NCBI GenBank assembly: GCA_023443625.1
Contig: JAEZTQ010000030.1
Coordinates: 1-40,757, forward strand
Source: Bacillota bacterium
GTDB taxonomy: Bacteria; Bacillota_A; Clostridia; Lachnospirales; Lachnospiraceae
Length of the DNA stretch: 40,757 bases
Direction of reading: 5' to 3'
Part shown: in pieces, positions 1 to 7,846 of the stretch
How positions within the stretch are numbered: the first letter of the stretch is position 1
Layout of the letters: the number at the start of each line of letters is the position of its first letter
Notes under the pieces: generated by a model
Told to the model about the DNA's origin: nothing
Databases searched by the model: none
The model's input: only the letters and a program-made list of their open reading frames with translations
Translations under genes and position numbers: made by a program

Positions 1-126
1 CCTTAAGATAAGATATCCCATGCGAAAGCAGTAAGACCCCTTGAAGACGACAAGGTGGATAGGACAAAGGTGGAAGTGTGGTAACACATGCAGCTGATTG
101 TTACTAATAGGTCGAGGGCTTGACCA
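1..126 (+). rRNA. 23S ribosomal RNA, 3' end (5' part outside window)
   Basis: The first bases carry the conserved 3' end of bacterial 23S rRNA, including the segment around GTGGAAGTGTGGTAACACATG and the closing run CTAATAGGTCGAGGGCTTGACC. The window begins inside the gene, so only about 126 nt are present. The exact 3' end is estimated from the usual pairing of the GGTCAAG-type 5' end with the terminal CTTGACC. No 5S rRNA gene follows before the first tRNA at 217. Confidence 0.93.
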
Positions 127-216
127 AAAAATAGGTTGTTCTTTGGAATATCCTATAAGGTATTTGTTCATAAATATAAATGGATGGTTTTAATGTGTTA
201 GTGTAAGTCAAGTATT

Positions 217-290
217 GGCCTAGTGGCTCAGTTGGTTAGAGCGCCGCCCTGTCACGGCGGAGGTCGAGGGTTCGAGTCCCTTCTGGGTCG
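217..290 (+). tRNA. tRNA-Asp (anticodon GTC)
   Basis: A 74-nt cloverleaf. Acceptor strands GGCCTAG and CTGGGTC pair with wobbles, the D-arm reads GGCTCAGTTGGTTAGAGC, anticodon GTC lies in loop CTGTCAC, and the T-loop is TTCGAGT. The discriminator is G, as expected for Asp. CCA is not encoded. It is the first tRNA behind the 23S gene and is probably cut from the same transcript. Confidence 0.97.
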
Positions 291-420
291 TTTACGACAA
301 TGACTATGTTGTAATAATTATAACGAATTGAATAATTTGTAATTTTTAAAGAAATTGCTTGATTACATTTAGTTATTGTGATAATATTATTGAGCAGTTA
401 ACAGTTAGTTCAAAAGCCCA

Positions 421-493
421 GGGATCTTAGCTCAGCTGGGAGAGCATCTGCCTTACAAGCAGAGGGTCATAGGTTCGAGCCCTATAGGTCCCA
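421..493 (+). tRNA. tRNA-Val (anticodon TAC)
   Basis: A 73-nt cloverleaf with acceptor strands GGGATCT and AGGTCCC, D-arm TAGCTCAGCTGGGAGAGC, anticodon TAC in loop CTTACAA, T-loop TTCGAGC and discriminator A. CCA is not encoded. It lies only 5 nt before the tRNA-Leu, so the two are clearly co-transcribed. Confidence 0.97.
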
Positions 494-498
494 TTTGT

Positions 499-584
499 GC
501 CGGCGTGGCGGAACTGGCAGACGCACAGGACTTAAAATCCTGCGGGACTAAACTCCCGTACCGGTTCGATTCCGGTCGCCGGCA
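499..584 (+). tRNA. tRNA-Leu (anticodon TAA)
   Basis: An 86-nt class II tRNA. Acceptor strands GCCGGCG and CGCCGGC pair perfectly, anticodon TAA lies in loop CTTAAAA, the long variable arm GGGACTAAACTCCC is present, the T-loop is TTCGATT and the discriminator is A. CCA is not encoded. A short AT-rich inverted repeat (584-604) follows directly and may be a processing or weak termination signal. Confidence 0.97.
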
Positions 585-656
585 TTATTCTTTCAAAGAA
601 TAATGCTGTTTTTAATTTTGAGATGAACTAATCATCGATCTATAAACAGTAAATAT

Positions 657-730
657 GTGTGCTTAGCTCAGCTGGATAGAGCGTCTGGCTACGGACCAGA
701 AGGTCGGGAGTTCGAATCTTCTAGCACACA
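657..730 (+). tRNA. tRNA-Arg (anticodon ACG)
   Basis: A 74-nt cloverleaf with acceptor strands GTGTGCT and AGCACAC, D-arm TAGCTCAGCTGGATAGAGC, anticodon ACG (decoded as inosine after editing) in loop CTACGGA, T-loop TTCGAAT and discriminator A. CCA is not encoded. It is the last gene of the rRNA-tRNA transcript and is followed 7 nt later by a strong terminator. Confidence 0.97.
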
Positions 731-737
731 GTAGAGA

Positions 738-771
738 AGGCATTGTATACTATATACAATGCCTGTTTTTT
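738..771 (+). terminator. Rho-independent terminator of the rRNA/tRNA operon
   Basis: A perfect 12-bp stem (AGGCATTGTATA with TATACAATGCCT, 3-nt loop) is followed by G and six T residues. It directly follows tRNA-Arg, so it is the end of the 23S-tRNA transcript. Confidence 0.9.
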
Positions 772-864
772 GTCTTATAGGAAACTGCTTCCTATAAGAT
801 AAAAAAAGTTGATGCTTTATAGTGTATTTTGCGATATTTATCATAATAAATGAAATATATAGTA

Positions 865-893
865 TTGACCTTTACTCAATAATTATGTATTCT
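865..893 (+). promoter_or_regulatory. Candidate sigma-A promoter for the 108-aa protein
   Basis: TTGACC at 865-870 and TATTCT at 888-893 are separated by exactly 17 nt. A start near 900 would give a leader of about 70 nt before the ATG at 973. Confidence 0.55.
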
Positions 894-972
894 AATAGTA
901 GACATGCATACAAAATATTACAATTCGAGATGTTAACATATATTAAATACGAATATTAGGGGGAAAGAATTT

Positions 973-1299
973 ATGGCGGTATATGAAAAGCCGATTATAT
1001 TATTGGATGAAAATATCCCTGAGGGTGTATATGCATCTAGCGGGAGTAGTGGTGCAGGATGTCAAAGCGTATATATGAGAGGTGTATTTCAACGGAATAC
1101 GCGTTATGAAAATATTAAAGACCCATCTAATGACAGTGACCTTAAGCATACTCTCATAGAAAGAGGTTGTGAAGGATGTCCTTACAACTGGGGTAGATGT
1201 GCTGTTAATGATCCTAATGCTCAACCGGGGCAGGATGGTAGACCAGGTTGGGAGAAAGCAGGTTATAAGGATACAGATGTATATAGTATTTGGTCCTAA
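973..1299 (+). CDS. Small Cys-containing protein, possible peptide precursor (unknown function)
   Basis: A 108-residue protein that I do not recognise. The start is supported by a GGGGGAAAG ribosome binding site and by the promoter at 865-893; a terminator follows at 1327. There is no signal peptide or membrane segment. The N-terminus (KPIILLDENIPEGVYASSGS) ends in a small-residue stretch rich in Ser and Gly, which has the look of a leader/core junction. The C-terminal part has four Cys residues in all (about positions 30, 66, 69 and 76) with a CEGCPYNWGRC cluster and many Asp, Asn and Gly residues. Its neighbours include an ABC exporter, a PqqD-kinase fusion and a signal-peptidase-like protease. 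A precursor of a modified or exported peptide is therefore possible, but this is inference from context. It could equally be a small cytosolic metal-binding protein. Confidence 0.75.
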   Translation: MAVYEKPIILLDENIPEGVYASSGSSGAGCQSVYMRGVFQRNTRYENIKDPSNDSDLKHTLIERGCEGCPYNWGRCAVNDPNAQPGQDGRPGWEKAGYKDTDVYSIWS

Positions 1300-1326
1300 T
1301 ATCTTTTAAATCAAAGAAATTAATAG

Positions 1327-1363
1327 ATGGTGTTGAAGAGTAATATGATTCAACACCATTTTT
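1327..1363 (+). terminator. Rho-independent terminator after the 108-aa gene
   Basis: An 11-bp perfect stem ATGGTGTTGAA / TTCAACACCAT with an 11-nt loop, followed by a T tract. It makes the 108-aa gene a single-gene transcript. Confidence 0.85.
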
Positions 1364-1440
1364 ATTCCATAGAAATTGTGTCCTTTGAATAAGCACCCTC
1401 CGTTTTGATGTGCACCCCGTGGCAAGGAAGTATACTGCTT

Positions 1441-1488
1441 CGCAATCCCCTCGGGCGCGGAGAATATGCCAAAGGCACATTCTTCGTT
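1441..1488. repeat. Dispersed repeat with attached hairpin, copy 1
   Basis: The 18-mer CGCAATCCCCTCGGGCGC (1441-1458) recurs exactly at 13057-13074. In both places it is followed immediately by an unrelated hairpin; here GAATATGCC AAA GGCACATTC with one mismatch. It lies in the intergenic space just past the end of the leftward ABC transporter gene. Confidence 0.6.
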
Positions 1489-1506
1489 CTAATAGATAAA
1501 GCTCAT

Positions 1507-3267
1507 TTAAAAGTATTGGTTAATTTCCTCTTTTTCAACAGGATATATGGCTTTATCCCTGAGAGCATACACTTTATGGCAGATATTTAGGACACTGGGT
1601 CTGTGGGTTGTAATAATACAGGTTCTAGGATATGCATCACACATTATGTTTTCTAGAACCTTTTTCTCTGTGGCAATATCCAGAGCAGAAGTTGCTTCAT
1701 CTAGCAATAGAATGGGAGACTTACGAAGTAAAGCTCTGGCAAGGGATAATCGTTGAGACTGGCCTTCGGAAAAGCCGCCACCTCTCTCACCGATTATGCT
1801 GTTAATTCCTTGGGGAAGTTTTTGTACAAACTCCCAAGCACAAGCCATTTGAAGAGCATGAATGATTTCTTCATCCTTAGCTTGAGGTTTTACATTTCTC
1901 ATATTCTCTGCTATGGTTCCAGAAAACATGGTATTTCCTTGGGGAACATAGGAAAATAATTTACGTGTAGCCGGTGATATTTTTATTGAGGAAGCTTTAT
2001 TTTTACCACCATATAAATAGTTTTGACTATTCTGTGGGTGTAGTAAAGCAAGTAAAATTCTAAGTAGTGTTGTTTTTCCTTCTCCAGAAGGGCCTACAAG
2101 AGCTATTATTTCATGAGGGTGTGCTTCTAAGGAAGCATTTTTAAAGACCGAGCTTCCATTATGATAGGCATATTCCAGATTATTTATAGTAAGTGAAATA
2201 CCCTCCTTGCCATAACGCTCATACAATTGAGTGACTTTATTTTCGTCTGAGAAATCTTCTCTGGGCATTTCTAGTATATCTCTTATACGACTGGTAGATA
2301 TACTAATAGAAAGAGTATTTGGGATCAGAGAGATTAGGGAATTCAAATTACCACTCATATTACTGGAGAGACTTAAGAACAAGGTCATGGTTCCATAGGT
2401 AATCACACCACTCCATACACGATAGATACCCCAGGCATAACAAATGTTGGTAATTATGATACCTACCAAGGACATAATTATAGCAGATATCATGGAGAGC
2501 TTCTGATATTTCATACGTAGAGACACATATTCTTGCTGTATTTGTTTAAGACGAATACTATAAGTGTGGATGAGATCAAAGGCCTTAATGGTCTGTATAT
2601 TAGAGAAAGTCTCCTGATTAAAACCTGACATTTTAGCATTCATTGAGGCGCTCTGTTTATTACTATCCTGCATTCGATTTAATAAGGATCTGGACATAAG
2701 GATAGTAATTGGTAGACCACCTAAGGCAAAGAGAGCAAAGGTTACATCATAATATATCATAATAGCGAAGGAACTAAGGAAACGAACAGTATTTATAATC
2801 ACATTTGGAAGCCAATTTAGAATTCCATTGGATATTACTGATGAATCTACATTCCATCGGGTTAATAAATCACCAGTATGGTAGGTAGTTATGGATTCCC
2901 AGTCGGTAATTAGTATCTTATTAAAAATATCTGATTTGATTTCATTATCCACTCTTATACTAATTTTACTGGATAAGTAGTTAGTAACCTGGTTTATGAG
3001 AAGACTAGTGATTGAAAAGATGATGAATAGACTAAAGGTTTTAATAAGTGACCCCTTTTGATGTTTCGTAATAATATCTACCAAATCTTTCGATATAAGA
3101 CTGGATATTAAGGTTATGGCAGTGCCTGCTAAACCCATCAGAGTATAGAGTATCATTGGTCTCCAGTAATACCTGGCATATTGATAAACCCACTTGGTAT
3201 TATGAAAGATCTCTTTTAGTAACCCTTCCTGTATGCGATTTTTTATATGTTTTAGTTTATACCCCAT
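1507..3267 (-). CDS. ABC transporter, fused membrane and ATPase domains (peptide/lipid exporter type)
   Basis: An exporter-type half transporter of 586 residues. The N-terminal part (about residues 30-310) is a six-helix ABC exporter membrane domain. The C-terminal part is the ATPase: Walker A GPSGEGKTT, Q-loop VPQG, signature FSEGQ in place of the usual LSGGQ, Walker B LLLDEATSALD and H-loop THRP. It should sit in the cytoplasmic membrane as a homodimer. I chose the ATG at 3267 because AAAGGTG lies just upstream; a longer frame reaches 3336 but overlaps the preceding gene. That gene, a PqqD-kinase fusion, ends 13 nt upstream and is co-transcribed. FSEGQ-type exporters with kinase and PqqD neighbours are known from lasso-peptide and other ribosomal peptide clusters, so export of a small modified peptide is the best guess; the substrate is unknown. 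Confidence 0.9.
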   Translation of the reverse strand: MGYKLKHIKNRIQEGLLKEIFHNTKWVYQYARYYWRPMILYTLMGLAGTAITLISSLISKDLVDIITKHQKGSLIKTFSLFIIFSITSLLINQVTNYLSSKISIRVDNEIKSDIFNKILITDWESITTYHTGDLLTRWNVDSSVISNGILNWLPNVIINTVRFLSSFAIMIYYDVTFALFALGGLPITILMSRSLLNRMQDSNKQSASMNAKMSGFNQETFSNIQTIKAFDLIHTYSIRLKQIQQEYVSLRMKYQKLSMISAIIMSLVGIIITNICYAWGIYRVWSGVITYGTMTLFLSLSSNMSGNLNSLISLIPNTLSISISTSRIRDILEMPREDFSDENKVTQLYERYGKEGISLTINNLEYAYHNGSSVFKNASLEAHPHEIIALVGPSGEGKTTLLRILLALLHPQNSQNYLYGGKNKASSIKISPATRKLFSYVPQGNTMFSGTIAENMRNVKPQAKDEEIIHALQMACAWEFVQKLPQGINSIIGERGGGFSEGQSQRLSLARALLRKSPILLLDEATSALDIATEKKVLENIMCDAYPRTCIITTHRPSVLNICHKVYALRDKAIYPVEKEEINQYF

Positions 3268-3280
3268 GGAAACACCTTTC

Positions 3281-4417
3281 TTAGTTATTTTCATTATCAA
3301 TATATTGACGTAAGTAATCAGCTGCTGCTGGTTCATTTCTACATAAGTACCGAAATGCTAATACACATTCAATTAATTTGTCGCAAAATTCAAGATTACT
3401 ATCTAGCATCTCTTCTGTCCAGGTTGGAGAAATTAAGCGTTGAGTGATAGATAAAAGTTGATTAGTTTTATTAAGTTTTTCGATCTTATTGGTGTTATCT
3501 TGCTTTAGGAGAACTATACCACCTAGGGGGAATATTCCTTCTGTGTAGATTTGAGAGGTACCACACCAAGGAAGGCCCCAAACCTTAGGACCTGTGGGTT
3601 CAATATGAATTAGGTTGAGGTCACCATTAATAATGGGAGTTTGAAAATGTTCATGCCAATAACATGCCTGGGTAGATTTTCCCGTTCCTGAGGGAGCTGA
3701 AAAAAGCCAAACCTTATCCTTATATAGGATGGAGGAGGAGTGGAGAGGAAAGACCTCCATTTTTTGTGCATATATGAAAAAGGCATAACGGAAGGCATGA
3801 AACAACATTTCTATCAGATTCTCATCTAATAAGGAGGGACAGAAGAAACGAGCATATTTTCCGTCCAGAGAAACTCTAATCTCTAGCATCTTTGAGAAGG
3901 AATAGATGGATATTATATAATCTTCTTCATTTTTATATATTTCGATTTCACTGGTACGTACTAGGAGTTCCCCTTTAGGCAATGAATCCGGATGTTGCGG
4001 GATAATTAACCAGTGCTGTCCAACCTCATCGGCCTCACAGCTAAAGTCATTAAAGGAGGGATGAAGTAATTGCTCAGGACCTTGATATCTTACGACTAAA
4101 TTGCCTATTTTAATATATCTGGTTGTTTCATAGGGACAAACCTCCTTGGACAATAGTTGTAGGGAAGTAAGTAATCTAATGAAGGAATCCATATCTTCTT
4201 GTAGTAGTGATAGGTCCTCCTCTTTAGTCTGATAGTGTTTTGCAAGGAGGGGAAGTAATTTATCTTCACTTAATCCCTGTTTTAATGCTCTCCATAAAAA
4301 TACAGCAGAGTCATTTAATTTAATGCATCTTTTATGAAGTGCTACATTTTGGCCCATGGGAATTAAATAATGGCTTCCTCTAATATTTCGTAATATATAA
4401 CCATCCGTAGGTTTCAT
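3281..4417 (-). CDS. PqqD-like domain fused to HPr-kinase-like protein
   Basis: 378 residues. Residues 1-90 resemble a PqqD-type peptide-binding winged helix (VALHKRCIKLNDSAVFLW, then the leucine-rich second half). The rest resembles the HPr kinase / PEP carboxykinase fold, with a P-loop GTGKST (K247) followed by INGDLNLI as the acidic motif. In lasso-peptide clusters of Firmicutes such kinases phosphorylate the C-terminus of the precursor peptide; that role is family knowledge and not shown here. The start ATG at 4417 has GAGGT upstream. It is the first gene of the leftward pair with the ABC exporter and shares a divergent promoter region with the S26 peptidase. The fused PqqD domain would hold a leader peptide against the kinase. 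The substrate is unknown; the 108-aa protein at 973 is one candidate. Confidence 0.8.
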   Translation of the reverse strand: MKPTDGYILRNIRGSHYLIPMGQNVALHKRCIKLNDSAVFLWRALKQGLSEDKLLPLLAKHYQTKEEDLSLLQEDMDSFIRLLTSLQLLSKEVCPYETTRYIKIGNLVVRYQGPEQLLHPSFNDFSCEADEVGQHWLIIPQHPDSLPKGELLVRTSEIEIYKNEEDYIISIYSFSKMLEIRVSLDGKYARFFCPSLLDENLIEMLFHAFRYAFFIYAQKMEVFPLHSSSILYKDKVWLFSAPSGTGKSTQACYWHEHFQTPIINGDLNLIHIEPTGPKVWGLPWCGTSQIYTEGIFPLGGIVLLKQDNTNKIEKLNKTNQLLSITQRLISPTWTEEMLDSNLEFCDKLIECVLAFRYLCRNEPAAADYLRQYIDNENN

Positions 4418-4542
4418 ATTTTACCTCATTCCTGCGCATGTCTTTTGCGCATATATAGTTTATGCGAGGATTACCCAGGCACTAACTTGCAAGTGATAGA
4501 TTTTTCAAATCCTTCACTCTTATTCCTCCTATATACGGGACA

Positions 4543-4575
4543 ATTATAGCATCATTTACATGAAAATGCTATAAT
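4543..4575. promoter_or_regulatory. Divergent extended -10 promoters in an inverted repeat
   Basis: The inverted repeat ATTATAGCAT / ATGCTATAAT (4543-4552 and 4566-4575, 13-nt spacer) places TGCTATAAT, an extended -10 element, on each strand pointing outward. One reads left into the kinase and ABC genes, the other right into the S26 peptidase. Neither has a clear -35 box. The symmetry could also serve as a regulator binding site. Confidence 0.55.
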
Positions 4576-4659
4576 TGGAAATAGGTTTTCTAAAGAGAGA
4601 AATAAATAATAGAATATAGCATTATGAGGGAAGGTTAGCATAATAGAATGGGGGGAAAT

Positions 4660-5100
4660 ATGAATAAAGAAACGGTTGATATATTAAGATTGTTAGATGA
4701 AGGAAAAAGGATACAGATTAAGCCTAAGGGTTATAGCATGTATCCTATGTTGGTTCCAGGTAGGGATGCTGCAATCATTATAAAAGCAGATGTTAATAAT
4801 GTAAAACGAGGTAATGTTGTCTTATATAGAAGGGATGGGGGAATGTTAGTCTTGCATCGTATATGGAAGACATCAGAAGAAGGTATATATCTAGTAGGCG
4901 ATAATCAAGTCGATATTGAAGGTCCTCTAAGTAAAGTTCAGGTAAAGGGAATCCTTGTGGCATTTGTAAGAAAGGGAAAAACCATTTCAGCAGATAATCT
5001 TCTTTACCGCTTCATTAGTAGAGGATGGCTATCTTTACGCCCCTGGCGGAATCTTATTAAGAAGCCTCTAGCTAAGGTTAAGAAATGTTTTAGGGTGTAG
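4660..5100 (+). CDS. S24/S26 family peptidase, SipW/Sec11-like
   Basis: 146 residues from the ATG at 4660, chosen because a GGGGGG ribosome binding site precedes it; an in-frame ATG lies 4 codons upstream without one. The signal-peptidase motif KGYSMYPML gives the catalytic Ser26, and VLHRI gives His66 in the position used by SipW/Sec11-type enzymes instead of Lys. The GDNQ box follows. Unlike normal type I signal peptidases there is no clear N-terminal anchor helix, so it may be cytosolic or held by partner proteins. Such short S24/S26 proteins are often found beside PqqD and kinase genes in peptide clusters, where leader removal is a plausible job. It is transcribed from the divergent promoter at 4568. 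Confidence 0.85.
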   Translation: MNKETVDILRLLDEGKRIQIKPKGYSMYPMLVPGRDAAIIIKADVNNVKRGNVVLYRRDGGMLVLHRIWKTSEEGIYLVGDNQVDIEGPLSKVQVKGILVAFVRKGKTISADNLLYRFISRGWLSLRPWRNLIKKPLAKVKKCFRV

Positions 5101-5217
5101 TAGCTTAGAAGAACCCTTAGGAACATAGATTTAATCAAATGAAATAAAAAGATTTATTCTAAAAGATTGAAATTCATAAATTAACAACAGAAAAAAATGT
5201 AAAATTTAAACAAATAC

Positions 5218-5246
5218 TTTACATTTAACTAAAATTATACTATATT
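5218..5246 (+). promoter_or_regulatory. Candidate sigma-A promoter of the PqqD-Pel operon
   Basis: TTTACA at 5218-5223 and TATATT at 5241-5246, separated by 17 nt. It lies in a very AT-rich stretch. Transcription would begin near 5253, leaving a leader of about 130 nt before the GTG at 5385. I see no conserved c-di-GMP riboswitch core in that leader. Confidence 0.5.
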
Positions 5247-5384
5247 AAAAAATAGTACTTCTTTACTATGCGAACAAAAATTATTGTCATAAAACTATAT
5301 AAAAGAGCATATATTTATTAGGCTTGGATCATTATACCAAAAATTACATAAATTTAAAAATACAGATGACTGGAGGCAAAACAG

Positions 5385-5657
5385 GTGATAGATTATCAAA
5401 AGTATACCCTTCGTTATGCCGCAGGCATCTATTGGCTTATAGAAATTGATCAACGGAAACCAAATTACGTTCAGCCACTGCCAATGAATGAAACGGGGGC
5501 ATTGATTTGGAAGTGGATGAAGGCTGGATATACTCCTAAAGATATAACCAAGATGCTTCATAATCAGTATAAGATTACTTGTGAGGAAGCTAATAAGGAT
5601 GTAAGAGGATTTTTAGAGCAGTTGTCAATTATGGGAATAATTAAAGGGGATATGTAG
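5385..5657 (+). CDS. PqqD family peptide-binding protein
   Basis: A 90-residue stand-alone PqqD-like protein (PLPMNETGALIWKWMKAGYT, then a helical half ending GFLEQLSIMGII). In peptide pathways such proteins bind the leader peptide and present it to the modifying enzyme. Start is GTG, with TGGAGGC 8 nt upstream. It is the first gene of the Pel operon: the SDR-PelD gene begins 11 nt after its stop. A PqqD in front of a Pel operon is unexpected. It may belong functionally to the kinase, exporter and protease genes at 1.5-5.1 kb and simply share the promoter, or it may have been recruited to the polysaccharide system. Confidence 0.8.
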   Translation: MIDYQKYTLRYAAGIYWLIEIDQRKPNYVQPLPMNETGALIWKWMKAGYTPKDITKMLHNQYKITCEEANKDVRGFLEQLSIMGIIKGDM

Positions 5658-5668
5658 GGGATATATAT

Positions 5669-7846
5669 ATGGATATTTTATTGGTGGGTGGAGCCGGCGA
5701 CGTAATGGACGCGGTAATTAATAAATTGAATAAAGAGGGGCACCGGATTTATATATTGACAGGGAATAGGAATCATGTGGGGAAATATAAGTTGGTATAT
5801 GAAAAATATCATTTTGAATATGATGATGAATGTATCAAGGAAGTGTTTGATAGCATCAACCCAGATGTCACCATATTCATGGGAGCCTTCGATACTAATT
5901 TTGACTGGCATCAGGCAAGTAAGGAAACAGTCAGATATTCCAGTGGTCTCATTAATACCTTAATCGCTTATTCCCTCTTAAAAAGGGGAAGATATATCTA
6001 TTTGTCCTCAGAAGAGGTTTTTTATTCTTTCTATTCTGAAGATATTGTTGAAGATGAAAAAACTACATCAATTACTTATAAGGCTATGGCTATAGCACAG
6101 GGTGAAACAATATGCTTAAACTACCGCCAGACCATGGGACTTGATATCCTGGTTCTCAGGCTGGATCATTTAACACATATTCCATCAAATAAAACAGAGG
6201 TTAAAGAGATATGTAGCAGGATGTGTATGGAAGCTTTGAGAGATGGAAAGATAAGCACCAATGCACATAATGAATTTTCCCTTCTCTATATATCTGATGC
6301 CGTAGAATTTCTATATAAATTAGTAATAGCGGACCAATATAGACATGATATTTATCATATTTCCTCTATGGAGGCTTTAAATGAGATGCAGTTAGCACAA
6401 CTCATTAAAGGGGAGATGGAGGAGATAGATATTATTGATAATACATCGGGGCTCAATCATAGAGTTGTATTATCTGCTAGAAGATTTGAAGAAGAATTTG
6501 GCTTTAAGATTATACATCATGCAGAGGATATTGTAAGCAATGTACTTGATTTTATGAAAAAACATAAGAATTCCTTTCTAGAGGAGGAGCAAATTAAGAG
6601 AGGGTTCTTTGTAAGGATAATGCAGAGTATTCTTCATATGTTTAGACCCCTCGTACCCTTTGTGGAGAATATGGTATGTTTTATACCCTTTTTCATGTTA
6701 AATAACAGGGCAGTGGGTAGTGAGTACTTTACAAACCTGGATTTTTACTTAATCTACGTTTTATTATTTGCTATTATATTTGGACAACATCAGGCTACCT
6801 TTTCTGCTATTTTAGCTGTCGCGGGTTACTTCTTTCGTCAGATGTATAATCGAAGCGGGTTTGAGGTCTTAATCGACTACAATACTTATGTCTGGATTGC
6901 CCATCTCTTTATCCTGGGGCTTTCAGTTGGTTATATGAGAGACAGGCTTAATGCAGTAAAAGGGGAAAGTGATATAGAGATTAATTATTTGTCGGATCAG
7001 CTTTTTGATATTTCTGAAATTAATTCCAGTAATACTAGGTTAAAGCATATTTTAGAAACCCAGATAATTAATCATAACGAAAGTATTGGCAAAATATATG
7101 ATGTGGTATCGACTTTGGATCAGTATGAGCCGGAGGAGATTTTATTCTATGCGGTTGAGGTTTTATCCCGATTGATGAACAGTAAGGATGTTGCTATTTA
7201 TACCGTCTCTAATCAAAGTTATGCTAGATTAGTAGCTGCAACCTCATCAAAGGCCAGGGAATTAGGTAATTCCATCCGTTATATGGAATATGAAGAGATG
7301 TACACCGATTTAAAGCAGAAGCGAGTCTTTATAAATAAAAAGTTAATTGAGAAATATCCCTTGATGGCAAATGCTATCTATTCTGAGGATGAGATGCAAA
7401 TCATACTAATGGTTTGGGGGTTGCCTTGGGAGAGAATGACTTTAAGTCAAGCGAATATGTTAGTTGTAATAGGATACTTGATTCAGAATGCTGTAGTGCG
7501 TGCTAATCGTTATATGGAAGCCTTAGAGAATAAAAGATATCTAGAGGGTACCAATATTTTAGAGACAGAAGCCTTTAAATCTCTCCTAGGAGCATTTATA
7601 TCCGCAAGCAAACGGGGATTAACAATTTGTACAGTTCTTTGTATAGAGGTTATAGAGAATGATTTTGAAAAAGCTGGTGAAATATTAAGTGATAAATTGA
7701 GAAAAACTGATTATCTAGGTCAACTTGAGGATGGGAAACTATATACGCTGCTCTCAAATACCAATAAAGATGATGCGGCATTTGTTATAAAGCGATTTTT
7801 AGAAAGTGGATATGAGAGTAGTATATGTGAGGGGCTTATATTATGA
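5669..7846 (+). CDS. pelD: SDR-like domain fused to PelD-type c-di-GMP receptor
   Basis: 725 residues in several parts. Residues 1-300 are an NAD-dependent epimerase-like (SDR) domain, but the dinucleotide motif is GGAGDVM, lacking the third Gly, and the catalytic YxxxK reads YKAMA (Y137, A141), so it is probably not an active epimerase. About 315-425 holds several membrane helices. About 430-620 is a coiled coil plus GAF-like domain. The last 100 residues are a degenerate GGDEF domain: RKTD (R678-D681) matches the RxxD inhibitory site that binds c-di-GMP, while the GGDEF active site is replaced by EDGKL at 687-691. This is the Pseudomonas PelD design: receptor kept, cyclase lost. PelD with PelE recruits the PelF transferase to the membrane. 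The downstream gene starts inside its stop (ATGA). Confidence 0.72.
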   Translation: MDILLVGGAGDVMDAVINKLNKEGHRIYILTGNRNHVGKYKLVYEKYHFEYDDECIKEVFDSINPDVTIFMGAFDTNFDWHQASKETVRYSSGLINTLIAYSLLKRGRYIYLSSEEVFYSFYSEDIVEDEKTTSITYKAMAIAQGETICLNYRQTMGLDILVLRLDHLTHIPSNKTEVKEICSRMCMEALRDGKISTNAHNEFSLLYISDAVEFLYKLVIADQYRHDIYHISSMEALNEMQLAQLIKGEMEEIDIIDNTSGLNHRVVLSARRFEEEFGFKIIHHAEDIVSNVLDFMKKHKNSFLEEEQIKRGFFVRIMQSILHMFRPLVPFVENMVCFIPFFMLNNRAVGSEYFTNLDFYLIYVLLFAIIFGQHQATFSAILAVAGYFFRQMYNRSGFEVLIDYNTYVWIAHLFILGLSVGYMRDRLNAVKGESDIEINYLSDQLFDISEINSSNTRLKHILETQIINHNESIGKIYDVVSTLDQYEPEEILFYAVEVLSRLMNSKDVAIYTVSNQSYARLVAATSSKARELGNSIRYMEYEEMYTDLKQKRVFINKKLIEKYPLMANAIYSEDEMQIILMVWGLPWERMTLSQANMLVVIGYLIQNAVVRANRYMEALENKRYLEGTNILETEAFKSLLGAFISASKRGLTICTVLCIEVIENDFEKAGEILSDKLRKTDYLGQLEDGKLYTLLSNTNKDDAAFVIKRFLESGYESSICEGLIL

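Noticed and set aside
584..615. Inverted repeat ATTATTC...GAATAAT after tRNA-Leu as an operon terminator
   Set aside because: The stem is pure AT apart from one pair and the T tract is weak; tRNA-Arg follows and a far stronger terminator stands at 738-771.
5253..5384. Possible c-di-GMP riboswitch in the Pel leader
   Set aside because: The conserved core bases and the GAAA receptor arrangement of the c-di-GMP-I class are not present, and the leader is too AT-rich to form the known fold.
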